DNA of 54,512 nt. Source: a virus. The stretch spans positions 1 to 54,512 of the IMG/VR virus record IMGVR_UViG_3300007363_000026, one strand, 5' to 3'. The notes beneath the pieces were generated by a model that was given only the letters and a program-made list of their open reading frames with translations, was not told where the DNA came from and did not search any database. Shown piece by piece: positions 53,965 to 54,512 of this stretch; positions within the stretch are counted from its first letter, which is position 1; every line of letters begins with the position of its first letter. The position numbers and the translations under genes are program-made.

Positions 53965-54216
53965 TCAGTCTTGGTGTTCAGTCTGCAAATCTTCGACGCA
54001 CAGCATCACGGGCGGCTGCCCGCCGACGACGCGAAGCACGACCTTGGCGCCGGCATTGAGGGCAGCCAGCTCACCCGGCGTCGGCTCCCAAGCACTCTCC
54101 CACACGTTGTCCGTGACACGCACGGCGAGGTGGCAGCAGTTGCCATCTTCTTCCGGCTTCCAGCCTTTGGGCGCCCCAAGGAAATGCGTAGCGCCAGATA
54201 TGCGTGCAGGGATCAT
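53965..54216 (-). CDS. conserved-looking small phage protein (83 aa)
   Basis: Features GATHFLGAPKGWKPEEDGNC, then AWEPTPGELAALNAGAKVVL and GGQPPVML. This pattern recurs in small phage proteins of unknown function. Start at 54216 in an ATGA overlap. Confidence 0.6.
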   Translation of the reverse strand: MIPARISGATHFLGAPKGWKPEEDGNCCHLAVRVTDNVWESAWEPTPGELAALNAGAKVVLRVVGGQPPVMLCVEDLQTEHQD

Positions 54217-54413
54217 CGGGCCACCATCTGCTTCTGAAGTGCCTTCACCCAAGCCATGTGCGAGCGAACCCCGTACCGCCTCAAGAACGGACGAACAGCG
54301 CGCACGTCCGGGTGGCGCGTCTTATATAGCGCCCATCGCGGGAACATGGCCGGACGACTGCGGCGCATGGTTCGTCTCAAGAGCAATTCCGCCTCCTCTA
54401 CTTCGTCGCCCAT
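54213..54413 (-). CDS. basic hypothetical protein (66 aa)
   Basis: ATG 54413 (MGDEVEEAELLLRRTM) was chosen because the longer frame has no independent support. Arg-rich body (RSRPAMFPRWALYKTRHPDV). ATGA with the next gene. The function is unknown. Confidence 0.5.
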   Translation of the reverse strand: MGDEVEEAELLLRRTMRRSRPAMFPRWALYKTRHPDVRAVRPFLRRYGVRSHMAWVKALQKQMVAR

Positions 54414-54487
54414 ATCGCAAAAGCGATGCTCAGACCCAGCAGTAGACCGAGCGCCCATCCGACGCGGAACGCAAACGTGTCACTCAT
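54398..54487 (-). CDS. 29-residue single-TM protein
   Basis: MSDTFAFRVGWALGLLLGLS then a short tail, a typical mini-membrane protein. Its ATG would overlap the stop of the frame entering from the left edge if the molecule is circular. It overlaps the next gene by 16 nt. Confidence 0.5.
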   Translation of the reverse strand: MSDTFAFRVGWALGLLLGLSIAFAIWATK

Positions 54488-54512
54488 GATCGTCGCATCC
54501 GCACACGCCGAC

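Noticed and set aside
1-54512. CRISPR array or Cas genes
   Set aside because: No regularly spaced direct repeats of array type and no Cas-like proteins were found; the only clustered repeats are the G-runs at 40.3 kb.

Overview
The window reads as the complete, or nearly complete, genome of a temperate tailed phage of an alphaproteobacterium, most likely with podovirus-type morphology. It encodes a tyrosine integrase next to a tRNA-Val-derived attP, a CI/Cro switch, a terminase pair, a P22-like portal, a capsid with scaffold, a short-tail module with ejection proteins, and a lysis cassette. It has no tail-tube, sheath or tape-measure genes. An alphaproteobacterial host is suggested by a GcrA-family cell-cycle regulator gene, parS-like sequences and an Omp25/OmpA-like outer-membrane barrel. 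An open reading frame that leaves the left edge would end with a start/stop overlap on the first gene at the right edge if the two ends are joined, so the molecule is probably circular, or circularly permuted, and cut arbitrarily here.

Layout. (i) 1-1395 (-) and 1456-2424 (+) are two divergent sets of small unknown genes sharing one promoter region at about 1.4 kb. (ii) 2.5-34.9 kb (-) is the late operon, read right to left. Its order is packaging (terS, terL), portal, head fibre, scaffold, major capsid, decoration protein, a sugar/methyl-transfer cluster, tail adaptor and tail proteins, GNAT, ejection proteins with a SleB-type muramidase domain, tail fibres, endolysin, spanins and a small membrane protein. 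Two HNH endonucleases and one membrane gene run on the opposite strand inside it. The major capsid gene is split by a group I intron whose HNH gene lies antisense to the intron. (iii) 35.1-43.3 kb (-) is the early-left operon: cro-like gene, gcrA, a membrane-anchored winged-helix protein, a DUF1376-type replication initiator carrying a probable origin, zinc-finger proteins, an outer-membrane protein, many tiny genes and, last, a NusG-like protein. A hairpin-rich gap of about 250 bp (34.86-35.11 kb) separates it from the late operon. (iv) 43.45-44.0 kb (+) is the CI repressor, which carries a 1-nt frameshift near its C-terminus. It converges on a KdpD-like (DUF4118) membrane protein (-). (v) 45.0-53.3 kb (+) is the early-right operon: small membrane and acidic proteins, ERF annealing protein, YqaJ-type exonuclease, HNH, HTH-GIY-YIG fusion, excisionase and integrase. 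It is followed by attP and a few small genes to 54.5 kb.

How it may work (inference): CI and the Cro-like protein act on the 43.32-43.45 kb control region. Leftward transcription makes the replication genes and the NusG-like factor, which may let polymerase read through the 34.94-35.01 kb hairpins into the late operon. Rightward transcription makes the recombination and integration genes. Genes are packed with 4-5 nt start/stop overlaps (ATGA, GTGA, TGATG, TAATG), and these overlaps were used here to fix starts and to support several very small genes.
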